DNA of 64,000 nucleotides from Clostridium pasteurianum DSM 525 = ATCC 6013 (GCF_000807255.1 NZ_CP009268.1:3316384-3380383), one strand, 5' to 3'; counted from the stretch's first letter, positions 45,699 through 56,361 are shown. The notes: a model not told the origin generated them from the letters alone. Program-made: numbers and translations.

Positions 45699-46148
45699 AT
45701 GGAAAACAAATTAGTAACTATACAAGGTTTCAAAGCTGTAGGTATTACCTACTTTGGCAATAATAGCAATGGAGAAATCCCAAATCTTTGGCAGGTATTC
45801 AATAGCCGCTATAATGATATAAAACATAAAAGTAAATCCATGTTATGCTATGGCATATGTGATGATGAAATGGATTCTCAGGGCAGATTTCATTATACTG
45901 CCTGTTCACAAGTGGATAGCTTTCAAGATATACCTGAAGGCATGGAAACAAAAATTGTACCACCAGGCAAATATCTCTTATATACCTATACTGGGGATAT
46001 AAAAGACATAGGTGTTTTTTACAATAATCTATTTACAAAATATCTTCCCGCTTCAGGTCATGAAATTGACTTAAGACCTCAATTTGAATTATACGATTCA
46101 AGATTTATGAATACTGGAGAATTCGACATATATATACCTGTTAAATAA
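45699..46148 (+). CDS. GyrI-like / AraC effector-binding-domain protein
   Basis: The 149-residue stand-alone effector-binding domain matches the GyrI-like SHS2 fold: VTIQGFKAVGITYFGN, MLCYGICDDE and MNTGEFDIYIPV. RBS GGAGGG lies in front of ATG 45699. Such proteins bind small lipophilic or drug-like molecules; no DNA-binding part is present. The WYL regulator upstream suggests control by a sensed compound. Confidence 0.82.
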   Translation: MENKLVTIQGFKAVGITYFGNNSNGEIPNLWQVFNSRYNDIKHKSKSMLCYGICDDEMDSQGRFHYTACSQVDSFQDIPEGMETKIVPPGKYLLYTYTGDIKDIGVFYNNLFTKYLPASGHEIDLRPQFELYDSRFMNTGEFDIYIPVK

Positions 46149-46157
46149 GAGCATAAA

Positions 46158-46197
46158 AAAATGTCTCACAATGCGTATAAGTATTATGAGACATTTT
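46158..46197. terminator. Bidirectional hairpin terminator
   Basis: AAAATGTCTCA pairs perfectly with TGAGACATTTT, loop of 18, flanked by A- and T-runs. It lies between the convergent GyrI-like gene and the DUF434 gene. Confidence 0.75.
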
Positions 46198-46293
46198 CTT
46201 CTTTTTTATAAATTACTCATGGGCTATTAACCTAATACTCATAACTTCTTTAATATTTTTCCTACTCTGCCTCTTTTGTTCTCTACATCTACC

Positions 46294-47070
46294 TTATATC
46301 TCACAATTATCAGGATCAGATGTAAATGCAGTCTTCCTTCCACTTAGATCAACTATATTTACATCCCGTATATACTCCTCTACTATATCCATGGATAGAT
46401 TAACCCAGCTTTCACAGTTATCAAGTATTATGGAATCACTGGTAACTACCCTTTCCTGTTCATACAGAAAAGAATCTACCCTCTGCATAAGTTCTACTTC
46501 GGTATCCATAGTCCATTTTTCTGCATGCTTCAATATAAAACTCTTAAGCCTTCCAGAGTTAGATACATTCATGTCAAGAAAAAATTCAGCCTTTGATATA
46601 TTAGCTTCATCCAGCTTTTTTCCTATGAGCTCCAGTGCAAAATCAGTTTTATCTATAACACTGTAAGTTCCCCGAAGCCCCGCCAAGTCTCTAAGAGTAT
46701 TGTCATTACATAATACAAGAACTCCCTTTGACAGTGCTGCTTCCAGTGTAATAATTAGATTAAATCCATCTATGTATAGACACTTATTCCTACAGTCAGA
46801 TAACTGAATCTGCTTTTTTTCCCTTATGCTGCACTTTTCCTGTGATGAGGTTGAACGGGTAAGAGCATTTCTCTGCCTCAGTGAAAATTGATAGTGATTT
46901 CCTATAATATTTACTACAGATTTATTATTGTATCCTCTATTAAGCATCCATTCCAATTCTTCCTGAGCTTTTTGGAGCTTTAAAACAGCTTCTTTTGAAA
47001 ACCACCTGCCATCCTGCGGATCAGTACCTCTTCTTACTGTTTTTAATTTTGATTCCTCCAATAAATTCAC
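46294..47070 (-). CDS. DUF434-domain protein (COG2454)
   Basis: The 258-residue protein matches the DUF434 family: a helical N-terminus with ELEWMLNRGYNNKSVVNIIG and HYQFSLRQRNALTRST, then a second domain with CLYIDGFNLIITLEAALSKG that recalls a DUF5616-type fold. No catalytic residues are known. It is on the minus strand between two terminators or gaps and looks intact. Confidence 0.75.
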   Translation of the reverse strand: MNLLEESKLKTVRRGTDPQDGRWFSKEAVLKLQKAQEELEWMLNRGYNNKSVVNIIGNHYQFSLRQRNALTRSTSSQEKCSIREKKQIQLSDCRNKCLYIDGFNLIITLEAALSKGVLVLCNDNTLRDLAGLRGTYSVIDKTDFALELIGKKLDEANISKAEFFLDMNVSNSGRLKSFILKHAEKWTMDTEVELMQRVDSFLYEQERVVTSDSIILDNCESWVNLSMDIVEEYIRDVNIVDLSGRKTAFTSDPDNCEI

Positions 47071-47124
47071 CTCTATTAACTATTTTCCCATTGAAAAGAA
47101 GATATAAAGTCTTATTTATTTTTA

Positions 47125-47994
<870 letters not shown>

Positions 47995-48005
47995 TTATAT
48001 ATTTT

Positions 48006-48803
48006 CTATGCAAATTTTTTTATCACTTCAATAACTCCCTCTTCATATTCACCATCTGTTATAATATTTGCTATATTTTTCAATCCATCTACTGCATTGG
48101 CAACAGCCACTCCTATGTGTGCTTCTTCAATTAATTCCTTATCATTCATATGATTACCTATAGTTACAACTTCCTCATCCTTTATATTTAAATACTCTTT
48201 TAACTTTTTAAGTGCACTGCCTTTTGAAATGCCTTTTGTCAGTATTTCCATATAGTCATCCTCTGATATTACATATCTAAACTCACTTTTTGAAATTTCA
48301 TCCAACTCATTCCAACACTGTTTATATTTCTCTACATCGCCTATTATTAAAATTTTATTTACTTCTATATTGGAATCTAAAAGACTTTTATCTATAATTT
48401 CACATTTTATCATTTCTTTTTTTTCATAAACAGAAATCCTATCCGTGTATTTAAGGCAAAATATTTGTCCATCATAAGAAAATATAACTGAAGCACCAAG
48501 TTCCTGAAGCCTATCCAAAAATAGAATCCAAGTTTTCAAAAGAAAAGTATCCGAATAGATTTGATTGCCCCCTTTATCAATTATCTCCGCCCCATTGTAT
48601 ACAATATAAGGAAAACTTATATCCAGTTCTTTGATTACAGATAAAGCAGCTTCTTTAGACCTCCCCGTAGCTATGGTAAATATTTTACCTTTTCTCTCAA
48701 AATTATGTATTTCCTCTATTAACTTTGATGAAATTTTATAGCCTTCTTTGTAACTATTGACTAAAGTTCCATCTAAATCCGATACAATCATTTTAATACT
48801 CAT
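48006..48803 (-). CDS. HAD-superfamily (Cof-type) phosphatase
   Basis: The 265-residue protein has the HAD motifs: VSDLDGTLVNS (motif I, nucleophile Asp), FTIATGRSKEAA (motif II region), ISKGSALKKLKEYL and VVTIGNHMNDKELIEEAHIG (motif IV). The Cof subfamily hydrolyses phosphosugars and similar compounds. RBS AAGGAGTTTTTGT lies in front of ATG 48803. It precedes the broken GH1 gene on the same strand. Confidence 0.88.
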   Translation of the reverse strand: MSIKMIVSDLDGTLVNSYKEGYKISSKLIEEIHNFERKGKIFTIATGRSKEAALSVIKELDISFPYIVYNGAEIIDKGGNQIYSDTFLLKTWILFLDRLQELGASVIFSYDGQIFCLKYTDRISVYEKKEMIKCEIIDKSLLDSNIEVNKILIIGDVEKYKQCWNELDEISKSEFRYVISEDDYMEILTKGISKGSALKKLKEYLNIKDEEVVTIGNHMNDKELIEEAHIGVAVANAVDGLKNIANIITDGEYEEGVIEVIKKFA

Positions 48804-48983
48804 ACAAAAACTCCTTACTTTTAATTATAAAATAATGAAAATTAGAGATTCAAAAAAACTCTATATCACCCCCTTCTTTTAAATCTGCTTTTAATATTCC
48901 TATTCTGCAAACTTATTTTTAGAGGATGATTAATGGTTTTCTCAAATCTCCACCAGTAATCATTCAATCTTTTAAATATTAAT

Positions 48984-49151
48984 CTATACTGAAAATTTAT
49001 TTTTTGAATTGATGTTCCATAAAGTACTATTACTGCAGGATACACCATCCACAGATAATCCCTTTATTAAATCTAGATGTAATAATATAGGTTTTTTCTT
49101 ATTATAAATCTGAAAATTCTGTTCCATTAACTCATTTAATTTTCCATTCAT
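48984..49151 (-). pseudogene. Possible remnant of a GlpP-like antiterminator N-terminal part
   Basis: The 55-codon frame starts MNGKLNELMEQNFQIYN and contains KKPILLHLDLIKGLSVD, which recalls the DLIxGLxxD segment of glycerol-3-phosphate responsive antiterminators. Those proteins have about 190 residues, so most would be missing. A promoter-like sequence lies just upstream at 49208-49234. Another frame of 60 codons (48866-49048) overlaps it. The rest of the 48804-49367 gap has only the terminator. Confidence 0.3.
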
Positions 49152-49207
49152 TAATATTATAGATTAAACTTTATATCTTAATTGTAATATTGATATGTTA
49201 ATTTTAT

Positions 49208-49234
49208 ATTATAGTGAGCTTAATTTTAAGTTAA
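49208..49234 (-). promoter_or_regulatory. Promoter-like element, related to the one before lytS
   Basis: On the minus strand TTAACT and TATAAT are 15 bases apart, and the text ATTAAGCTCACTATAATATA is nearly identical to that at 53240-53273. It points leftward into the small frame at 48984-49151 and the HAD gene. The 15-base spacing is short. TAATAT two bases on would give 17. Confidence 0.4.
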
Positions 49235-49262
49235 TTTAAGTTTTTATGAAATTCTACACAAT

Positions 49263-49298
49263 AAAAAAACAAATTAGATTTTTCTAATTTGTTTTTTT
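49263..49298 (-). terminator. Terminator after lrgB
   Basis: AAAAAAACAAATTAGA pairs with TCTAATTTGTTTTTTT in a perfect 16-bp stem with a small loop, then a T-run. It lies 70 bases after the LrgB stop. Confidence 0.8.
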
Positions 49299-49367
49299 AT
49301 CCCTTTTCTTATAAAACAGCTTTATTTATTTAAAATATTTTTAAACTTCTATTTTAAAAATATCTTA

Positions 49368-50060
49368 TCACAACAATCTGACAAATATAGGTACTACAAT
49401 TACAGTTACAACACCAACAATTACTACTGCAATACTTGCCATAGCACCTTCTACTTCTCCTAGCTCAAGACTTCTTGCTGCACCTAATGCATGGCCTGAA
49501 GTACCTAAAGCCAATCCCTTTGAAATAGGATTTTTAACCTTGAATATATTAAGAAATTTAGTACCCACTGCATAGACAATTACAGCATTTAATATTACTG
49601 CAAAAGAAGTTATTGCTGGAATTCCGCCTATTCCCTGAGCTAGAGGCAATGCAATAGCTGTAGTTGAAGCCTCTGGAAGAAGAGATTTCATAACAGCTGA
49701 ATCAAGTCCCAATAGTGTAGCTATTGTATAAACGATTGCAACTGAGAATATTGATCCTACAGTAATAGAAGCCAATATCTGTTTCCAGTATTTTTTCAGT
49801 TTATCTGCCTGTTTATATAGAGGAATAGCAAAAGCTATAGTAGCTGGTTCAAGAAAGAAATTAATTATTTTTCCACCATTATTGTAATCTGCATAGGAAA
49901 AATGACCTAATTTCAAAAATAATATTCCAAGAACCATTGACATAAATAACGGTGTAAAGAGGAAGAATCCTTTACTCTTTTTAAATAATATCATACCTAT
50001 ACCATAGGATATCAATGATACTAAAATTCCAAAGTATGGAGTCATATTACTAGTTCCCAT
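49368..50060 (-). CDS. lrgB: LrgB/CidB-family membrane protein
   Basis: The 230-residue protein has about seven membrane spans and the LrgB family blocks: [59 protein letters not shown] and a glycine/valine-rich C-terminal span. LrgB works with LrgA in membrane-associated control of murein hydrolases, autolysis or export of small metabolites such as pyruvate. Its start (GAGGTG site) touches the stop of lrgA. LytSR upstream is the expected regulator. Confidence 0.9.
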   Translation of the reverse strand: MGTSNMTPYFGILVSLISYGIGMILFKKSKGFFLFTPLFMSMVLGILFLKLGHFSYADYNNGGKIINFFLEPATIAFAIPLYKQADKLKKYWKQILASITVGSIFSVAIVYTIATLLGLDSAVMKSLLPEASTTAIALPLAQGIGGIPAITSFAVILNAVIVYAVGTKFLNIFKVKNPISKGLALGTSGHALGAARSLELGEVEGAMASIAVVIVGVVTVIVVPIFVRLL

Positions 50061-50519
50061 TTAAATCACCTCTTTCTTAGTTCTATAACCTCTAGATTCA
50101 CTGCCTAATCCCACTTTGTCATCTATGGCAGCTTTATTTTTATCTTTTGAATGAATTTCACTATGCTTTAACAGCATATCAGAGAATAATCCTGTTACCC
50201 CCAGCAAAATTACTGTAGCTGCAAAAATAACCAAACATATTGCAATTCCATACTTCTGCATTAATCCAAGAGAATTTATAACTGAGATTCCAGCTGGTAC
50301 AAAGAAAAATCCTATTTTAGAATTTAGAGCCATTCCAAGATCTTCTACTTGTTCAAGCTTAACTGCCTTTGTACATAAAAGAATAAATAGGATTATCATT
50401 CCTATAACAGATGCTGGCATTGGAATCGGAAGTTTACTGGCTATAAAATTTGATACAATCATAATAACTGAAAAAATTATTGCCTGCATTATAAATCCAG
50501 AAGCTTTTTTACTACTCAT
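50061..50519 (-). CDS. lrgA: LrgA/CidA-family holin-like membrane protein
   Basis: The 152-residue protein has four membrane spans and the family text [20 protein letters not shown] and [20 protein letters not shown] 50519 has GGAGTG six bases in front; a GTG at 50528 abuts the site and is unlikely. The C-terminal tail is polar and longer than usual. It pairs with LrgB, and both are separated from lytR by a terminator-like hairpin, so a separate promoter activated by LytR is likely. Confidence 0.88.
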   Translation of the reverse strand: MSSKKASGFIMQAIIFSVIMIVSNFIASKLPIPMPASVIGMIILFILLCTKAVKLEQVEDLGMALNSKIGFFFVPAGISVINSLGLMQKYGIAICLVIFAATVILLGVTGLFSDMLLKHSEIHSKDKNKAAIDDKVGLGSESRGYRTKKEVI

Positions 50520-50643
50520 TTCAATCACTCCTCATATAATCTTATTAAGTAACCGTATACATTGGTGTTTTTAATAACTATCTTTTCGTTGTCTCTATTA
50601 TAAATCCATATACTATAAAATTATTATTTTTTGAATGAAATGC

Positions 50644-50694
50644 AAAAAAAGCTGCATGAAATACATTAATGCATTCATAATTTGCAGCAGTTTT
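50644..50694 (-). terminator. Hairpin between lytR and lrgA
   Basis: GCTGCA and TGCAGC enclose an inner ATGAAATACAT/ATGCATTCAT stem, with T-runs in minus sense. It can end the lytSR transcript or attenuate read-through into lrgAB. Confidence 0.6.
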
Positions 50695-50700
50695 AATTTA

Positions 50701-51420
50701 TCATATATTCATAATTTGCTTAAAGTCTTTTATATGACTTCTGCTTACAGGTATTTCTTCCTCTATATCCTGAAGCTTTAAATTATAGGTATTGTTAAAC
50801 CAAGGTATTATTTCTTTTATCTTCGTTATATTCACAATATAAGACCTGTGACATCTAAAAAATTTATCTTTTGGAAGATTATTACAAAATTCAGATAAAC
50901 TGAGATTAACAGTATACTTTTCTTCTCTTGTAAGTACCTCTGTAATCCTCTCTTTAGCAGTACAGTAATATATATAATCCACATCAACTACTATAATCTT
51001 ATCATTTTTCCACAAATTTATCTTATTGGATATGACAGCAGAACCTTTTTCGTTATCTCTCTCGTAGGCCATCTCCAGTTTTTTTAACATGGATTTTATT
51101 CTAGATTCATCATAGGGCTTTAAAATATAGTCAAAGGCCTCAACTTCAAAAGCTTCCACAGCATGTTCTCTATAAGCTGTTATGAATACTATATAGGGTC
51201 TTTTAGAAAATTTACTTATATTCTTTGCCAGTAACACTCCATCAATAGAGGCTATATTTATATCAAGAAATATAACATCCACTTCATTTTGCTGAATGAA
51301 TTTAAGCACATCAAGTCCATCTTCAAATTCATCCACAATTTCTATACTGCTAAAATTCTTTATGAAATACTTTAATTCTTCTCTTGCTAAAAATTCATCT
51401 TCTACTATTATTCCCTTCAC
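50701..51420 (-). CDS. lytR: LytR/AlgR-family response regulator (LytTR DNA-binding domain)
   Basis: The receiver domain has phospho-acceptor D53 in VIFLDINIASIDG, the acidic EDE pocket near residue 7 and the K of YILKPYDESR. The C-terminal LytTR domain (about 135-239) reads IYYCTAKERITEVLTREEKY and FFRCHRSYIVNITKI. The start is GTG 51420 after AGGTGAT. It is downstream of the LytS kinase and upstream of lrgAB, the standard two-component arrangement controlling lrgAB. Confidence 0.9.
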   Translation of the reverse strand: MKGIIVEDEFLAREELKYFIKNFSSIEIVDEFEDGLDVLKFIQQNEVDVIFLDINIASIDGVLLAKNISKFSKRPYIVFITAYREHAVEAFEVEAFDYILKPYDESRIKSMLKKLEMAYERDNEKGSAVISNKINLWKNDKIIVVDVDYIYYCTAKERITEVLTREEKYTVNLSLSEFCNNLPKDKFFRCHRSYIVNITKIKEIIPWFNNTYNLKLQDIEEEIPVSRSHIKDFKQIMNI

Positions 51421-51506
51421 TGAATATCACCTCACACAAATCTGCGTCCTTTACCCTATGCATAAACAGTTTATAATGTGGTTTTTTATAATCCCATCAG
51501 TTTTAT

Positions 51507-53189
51507 TTACTCATCTACATTTCTAACATAAAACTCTATTTTGGTCCCATTTTGAAGCTTTTCGATTTTAAGTCCTTCACCATAGATAAGTTTAAGCCTT
51601 GCATGTACATTATAGATACCTATTTTGTTTTCTGGCATACTGTCATTATAAACTTTGTCTATTATTTCATCGCTAATTCCCGGTCCCGTATCCTCAATAG
51701 TTATTTTAACTTTATCTTCACAGTCCTTAACACTTATTTTTACAATCCCCTGTCCTCTCACTTTTAATATGCCATGTATCACTGCATTTTCCACTAGAGG
51801 TTCTATTATAAGACTTGGTATTTTCACATGAACTTCATCTATATCATATATAACCTTTAATTTATCTCCAAATCTTGCCTTTTCAATTTCAATATAGTCT
51901 CTAACTTGCTTTAGTTCACTTTTTATATCTATAAGTTTATCGCCTATATCTATATTATATCTTAGATAACTGGATAAATTTATAATAAGTTCCCGTGCTT
52001 TATCAGGATTTATTCTTATAAATGAAGTTATAGCATTTAATGCATTAAATAAAAAATGAGGATTTATCTTGGTCTGCAATGCCCTTATTTCAGCTTTATT
52101 GGCCATTTCTCTTATATGTTCTACCTTTGAAACTTCCATTAATGTAGATATAATTTGCGAAAGTCCCACTGCAAGACACTCCAGGGAATAAGTTATTTTA
52201 TGATCTCTCTTATAATATATTTTTAAAGTTCCTATAACCTCTTCCTTATCTTTAAGTGGTATTATTATAGCAGATTTTATTTTATTATTTATGTTATATA
52301 CATCAAAATTATCGTTTATAATTTCTATTTTGCCACTTTTTATAGATCTTTTAGTAGCTTCCGTTATTATTTCCTTACCAGGGTCATAGTATTCCTCATC
52401 TTCTCCCACATAGGCAAGTATATATTTTTCATCTGTTATAGCTACTGCATCCGCTTTGATATCACCTTTTATAATAGTACATATTTTTTTAAGTGATTCA
52501 CTGTTTATACTTCTAAAATAGGGAAGAGTTTTATTTGCTATATCCAGTGCCAGCTTTGCCTGAGTTCCCGCTATCTTGTCTCTTTCATCTTCCACACTTT
52601 GTATTAGAAGTACAATGAATCCCACATTCACCTCTCCAAGTATCATTGGAATAGATATTTTAGATACTATATCTATTCCCAGTTGATGAGGGACACTGAG
52701 GATAAGTATAAATATCATTGTTAGACCTTCACAGAACATTCCTGCAATTATGCCAGCTATCCACATATGATTTTTCTGTATCTTTTTATTTATATACCCC
52801 GCTACAAGACCTGCTACAATACTGCTTATGAGGCAGGGGAAAGATGTTACCCCTTGTATATTTATTAAATATCTATGTAATCCAGCAACTACTCCTGTAG
52901 TTATACCAACTACCGGTCCAAATAATATACCTCCTGATATTATAGTTATGATTCTTGTATTAACCAGTGAGCCTTCTACATCTATTCCTGTGTAATTTGC
53001 AATTATAGAAAATACAGAAAATATCATACATAAAATTATCAGGTCTTTTTTTTCATAACTGTTCTTTTGAAATACCCTTCTAAATCCCTGTATTCTGGTT
53101 AAAATAAACAGGAGAATAATTAAAAAAGCAGCCCTCTCAAACAATTTTCCCATCATGTTATAAGTATATATAAATTTAGAATATAACAT
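51507..53189 (-). CDS. lytS: LytS-family sensor histidine kinase
   Basis: The N-terminal 5TM_LYT receptor region (about 30-205) has ISGGILFGPVVGITTGVVAG. A GAF-like domain lies at about 225-350. The kinase core has the H-box INPHFLFNALNAI with the phospho-His, NAVIHGI and the ATP-binding IEDTGPGI. LytS senses membrane potential or extracellular pyruvate in relatives and phosphorylates LytR. A promoter-like TTGACT..TAATAT lies at 53245-53273. The stop lies 86 bases before lytR. Confidence 0.9.
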   Translation of the reverse strand: MLYSKFIYTYNMMGKLFERAAFLIILLFILTRIQGFRRVFQKNSYEKKDLIILCMIFSVFSIIANYTGIDVEGSLVNTRIITIISGGILFGPVVGITTGVVAGLHRYLINIQGVTSFPCLISSIVAGLVAGYINKKIQKNHMWIAGIIAGMFCEGLTMIFILILSVPHQLGIDIVSKISIPMILGEVNVGFIVLLIQSVEDERDKIAGTQAKLALDIANKTLPYFRSINSESLKKICTIIKGDIKADAVAITDEKYILAYVGEDEEYYDPGKEIITEATKRSIKSGKIEIINDNFDVYNINNKIKSAIIIPLKDKEEVIGTLKIYYKRDHKITYSLECLAVGLSQIISTLMEVSKVEHIREMANKAEIRALQTKINPHFLFNALNAITSFIRINPDKARELIINLSSYLRYNIDIGDKLIDIKSELKQVRDYIEIEKARFGDKLKVIYDIDEVHVKIPSLIIEPLVENAVIHGILKVRGQGIVKISVKDCEDKVKITIEDTGPGISDEIIDKVYNDSMPENKIGIYNVHARLKLIYGEGLKIEKLQNGTKIEFYVRNVDE

Positions 53190-53244
53190 TTAACCTATTA
53201 TCACCTCTTAGGTATGTAAAACTTAACATTAATGTGTTAACTCT

Positions 53245-53273
53245 ATATTATAGTAAGCTTAAAATTCAGTCAA
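53245..53273 (-). promoter_or_regulatory. Candidate lytS promoter
   Basis: On the minus strand TTGACT (53273-53268) is followed by TATAAT after 15 bases or TAATAT after 17. The region is conserved with 49208-49234, including TTAAGCT-ACTATAATATA and a TTAACA downstream. It lies 56 bases before the lytS start. Confidence 0.5.
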
Positions 53274-53406
53274 CTGCATACGATTTTGAAAATATTAAAA
53301 AAAGTCAGTTACACCTTTAAATATTCTTCATATTATATATTAGCAACTAATAAAATTGTTAATTTCTATTTTATTGGTTCTCAATATAAAACAGGAGAGT
53401 GTTAAA

Positions 53407-54192
53407 ATGTCACTGTATTATTCTTCAGATAGCGAATCCAGTCATAAAACTAATCATTCTTTAAAGAAGAAGGATTGCCCAGCTTCCACACGTGGCAATT
53501 GTCCAAGCATCTGCAAATCTTGTGGAACTAGAGAATTAATTAGAAATGGGGGTTTTGAAACTCCAGGTACTAATATAGGCCAAGCCTTCGCATATTGGAA
53601 TCAATCAGAGGCTCCTAATACTGCTTTTTCAATTGTCCCTATTCCGCATGAAGGAGTTAGCGCAGCAGCAATTTTAGCTTCAGCTTTTGAAACTACCACC
53701 TCAGCATCTTTATCTCAAAATGTTATTGTAACACCAGGTTGCCTATATCAACTCAGCTTTGCTGAAGACTTGTTCCTTCTTCTTATTATTATAGGTCAAT
53801 CTCCATTATCTAAATATAAAATATTAAATGAATTAAATAAATTAAAAGATGTTGATACTGCTGCTAAGCTTAATTCATTTAAAAATCTAATCACTCAACA
53901 AAATGATGAAATTAATGCTACACTTTCTGCAAGAGTTTATTATTCAAAAGGTAATACTAAATTTGATTTAATAAATACAGAAATAGGATACACTTTAAAC
54001 GAATTTACCGCACCTTTTTTCGTAGACAATGGATATCATTTCCACCAAAAAGCTGCAGACATTACAGTTCCTTGTGATGTATCCTCTGTTACTGTGGAAT
54101 TCCGATTTACTTTTAGAAATGTATCACTAGTATCATGGCTTTTAGATAGTGTATCTCTTCGAGCAATATCTTCAACTTCCGTTTGTCATTAA
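53407..54192 (+). CDS. NTTRR-F1-like spore-surface or exosporium-type protein
   Basis: The 261-residue protein has an N-terminal Cys-rich segment (CPASTRGNCPSICKSCG), then RELIRNGGFETPG and FAYWNQSE, which resemble the N-terminal domain found in collagen-like exosporium proteins of spore formers. The remainder is beta-rich with one helical insertion (about 140-180) and ends with a jelly-roll-like DSVSLRAIS. ATG 53407 has GGAGAGTG in front. No signal peptide or collagen repeats are present. Spore or surface location is inferred. Confidence 0.55.
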   Translation: MSLYYSSDSESSHKTNHSLKKKDCPASTRGNCPSICKSCGTRELIRNGGFETPGTNIGQAFAYWNQSEAPNTAFSIVPIPHEGVSAAAILASAFETTTSASLSQNVIVTPGCLYQLSFAEDLFLLLIIIGQSPLSKYKILNELNKLKDVDTAAKLNSFKNLITQQNDEINATLSARVYYSKGNTKFDLINTEIGYTLNEFTAPFFVDNGYHFHQKAADITVPCDVSSVTVEFRFTFRNVSLVSWLLDSVSLRAISSTSVCH

Positions 54193-54264
54193 TACTGGTC
54201 ACTGATTATCCTTTACTACTTTATTTTTCTTCCTATAATATCATATTTTTATAAAAACATCTTT

Positions 54265-54293
54265 GAGGTTATCCTGCTACTTAGGATAACCTC
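54265..54293. terminator. Bidirectional terminator
   Basis: GAGGTTATCCT pairs perfectly with AGGATAACCTC, seven-base loop, between the convergent genes ending at 54192 and 54322. Confidence 0.75.
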
Positions 54294-54321
54294 CTATATA
54301 TTAAAACCATTATGAATAATA

Positions 54322-54978
54322 CTAAATATTATTTTCCAGTTTTTCAATTTCCTTTTGTCCTCCAATAGCTACAATTATATCATCTTTAAATACTCTGGAT
54401 TCTGAAGTAAGTGATATGTTTACTTCCATTCCTCTCTTTATCCCTATAATATTTATTCCGTATTTAGCTCTTACATGGAGTTCTCCAAGACTTTTTCCCC
54501 ACCACTCTTTAGGACACAGGACTTCCGCTATTCTATATTCTGAAGACAATTTTATAAAGTCCAATATATTGCCAGAAGCCATGCTGTGGGCAACTCTTAT
54601 AGCAGTATCCTTTTCAGGGAAAACCACCTTATCTGCTCCTATTTTATATAAAATTTTTGCATGTAGTTCTGTATTTGCCTTTGCCAGTATATATTTTATA
54701 CCCATTTCCTTTAATAATAGGGTAACTACAACACTGCTCTGAATATCCACACCTATACCTATTATGGCAGCATCAAAATTATTTACTCCAAGAGCTTTAA
54801 GATTTTCTTCCTCTGTGGCATTTGCCTGAATAGCTTGAGTTACGTAGGGAGCTATGTATTGAACATTATCCTCCCTTGAATCCACTGCCAATACATCATT
54901 TCCCAGTTCAGAAAGAGTTATGGCTATGGATTTTCCAAATCTTCCAAGACCTATAACTAAATATTGCTTTTTTTTCAT
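54322..54978 (-). CDS. KtrA/TrkA-type potassium uptake regulatory subunit
   Basis: The N-terminal RCK (TrkA_N) Rossmann domain has YLVIGLGRFGKSIAITL and the acidic loop VLAVDSRED that binds nucleotide. The C-terminal TrkA_C domain (about 140-218) reads YGINIIGIKRGMEVN. ATG 54978 has GGAGG at 11 bases; an ATG at 54996 overlaps the site. It gates the KtrB channel encoded just downstream by binding ATP/ADP. The genes are nine bases apart if the earlier start is ignored. Confidence 0.88.
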   Translation of the reverse strand: MKKKQYLVIGLGRFGKSIAITLSELGNDVLAVDSREDNVQYIAPYVTQAIQANATEEENLKALGVNNFDAAIIGIGVDIQSSVVVTLLLKEMGIKYILAKANTELHAKILYKIGADKVVFPEKDTAIRVAHSMASGNILDFIKLSSEYRIAEVLCPKEWWGKSLGELHVRAKYGINIIGIKRGMEVNISLTSESRVFKDDIIVAIGGQKEIEKLENNI

Positions 54979-55005
54979 ATAATCAGTTACCTCCATATTC
55001 GAATT

Positions 55006-56361
55006 TTATCCAATTAAAATTTTACTTTCAGGATACTTTATAGATTTAGGAATTCTTCTATTTACCATAGATAATATTATTGTAAGACTGCCTAATCTTC
55101 CAAAAAACATTAGAATAGCTATAATAATTTTCCCCACAGAACTTAACTCTGGTGTAAAATTTAAAGTTAATCCTACAGTTCCAAAAGCTGATACACACTC
55201 AAATAATATAGTTTCTAAAGGTACTCCTTTCTCAGTTATACCTAACATCATACAAGATATTAGAATTAAAAACATGTCAATTATAACTATTACAATAGCC
55301 TTATATACTAAATCTTTTTTTATTGTTCTATTATATATTTCAGTATCCTGTCTGCCTTTTATTACTGATATTACTGTCATTATAATTAAAGCTGCAGTGG
55401 TTGTTTTTAATCCTCCTGCTGTGGAACCTGGTGACCCACCTATAAACATCAATATAATAGTTAGAAATTTACTGTTTCCACTTATATCTGTAAGAGAAAT
55501 GGTATTAAAGCCTGCGGTTCTTGGGGTAACTGAAGCAAAAAATGATGACAACAATTTATTACTAATAGTCATATTTCCCATAGTAGCCGGGTTATTTAAT
55601 TCAAATAAAAAGAACAATACAATACCAGAAATTAAAAGAAAGAGAGTCATTGTTATAACAATTTTCGAATGAAGAGATATTTTTTTTATATCCTTAAAAT
55701 CCCTTAAACTATATATTTCCTGCCATACGAAAAATCCCAGGCCTCCAATTATGATTAGAAAGCCTATAGTTAATATTATTATAGGATTATTATAATATGG
55801 GGTTAAACTTCTCCCATTTCCAATAAGATCTATACCAGCGTTACAAAAAGCAGAAATTGAATGAAATATTGAATAAAACAAGCCCTTTCTAAATCCAAAT
55901 TCCGGTATAAATTGGATGGATAAAAGGGTCGCTCCAATTCCTTCTACCAAAAAGGTAAATATGAGTATATATTTTGACATTTTTACAAGCCCTTGAATAT
56001 TAAAAGAATTTAGAGACTGTTGAATTAATAATCTTTCTTTTAACGTTATCTTTCTTCCTAAAATTAATGCAATAAGAGTGGAAATTGACATAAATCCCAA
56101 TCCACCAACTTGAATCAAACACAAAATTACTACTTTTCCAAAATCACTCCAATGAGTCCCTGTATCCACAGTAACAAGACCTGTTACACAAGTTGAAGAT
56201 GTGGCTACAAATAATGAATCTATGAAATTTGTATAAGTATAATTTTGAGATGATATTGGAAGCCACAATAAAATGGCACCTATAAATATTATCAATAAAA
56301 AACCAAATATTAAAATCTGAAGTTCATTTATTTTAAATAATTTTATATTTTTAAAATTCAT
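55006..56361 (-). CDS. KtrB/TrkH-type potassium uptake membrane subunit
   Basis: The 451-residue membrane protein has four M1-P-M2 repeats with P-loop selectivity-filter segments: TSSTCVTGLVTVDTG, ISAFCNAGIDL, TPRTAGFNTIS and SAFGTVGLTL. Each keeps the central glycine. It forms the K+ (or Na+/K+) pathway and is followed on the same transcript by the RCK subunit gene. Both together make a Ktr-type low-affinity system. Confidence 0.9.
   Translation of the reverse strand: MNFKNIKLFKINELQILIFGFLLIIFIGAILLWLPISSQNYTYTNFIDSLFVATSSTCVTGLVTVDTGTHWSDFGKVVILCLIQVGGLGFMSISTLIALILGRKITLKERLLIQQSLNSFNIQGLVKMSKYILIFTFLVEGIGATLLSIQFIPEFGFRKGLFYSIFHSISAFCNAGIDLIGNGRSLTPYYNNPIIILTIGFLIIIGGLGFFVWQEIYSLRDFKDIKKISLHSKIVITMTLFLLISGIVLFFLFELNNPATMGNMTISNKLLSSFFASVTPRTAGFNTISLTDISGNSKFLTIILMFIGGSPGSTAGGLKTTTAALIIMTVISVIKGRQDTEIYNRTIKKDLVYKAIVIVIIDMFLILISCMMLGITEKGVPLETILFECVSAFGTVGLTLNFTPELSSVGKIIIAILMFFGRLGSLTIILSMVNRRIPKSIKYPESKILIG

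Noticed and set aside
48866-49048. 60-codon minus-strand frame with DYWWRFEK
   Set aside because: It has no RBS, starts inside another possible frame and shows no known family; kept only as part of the remnant region.
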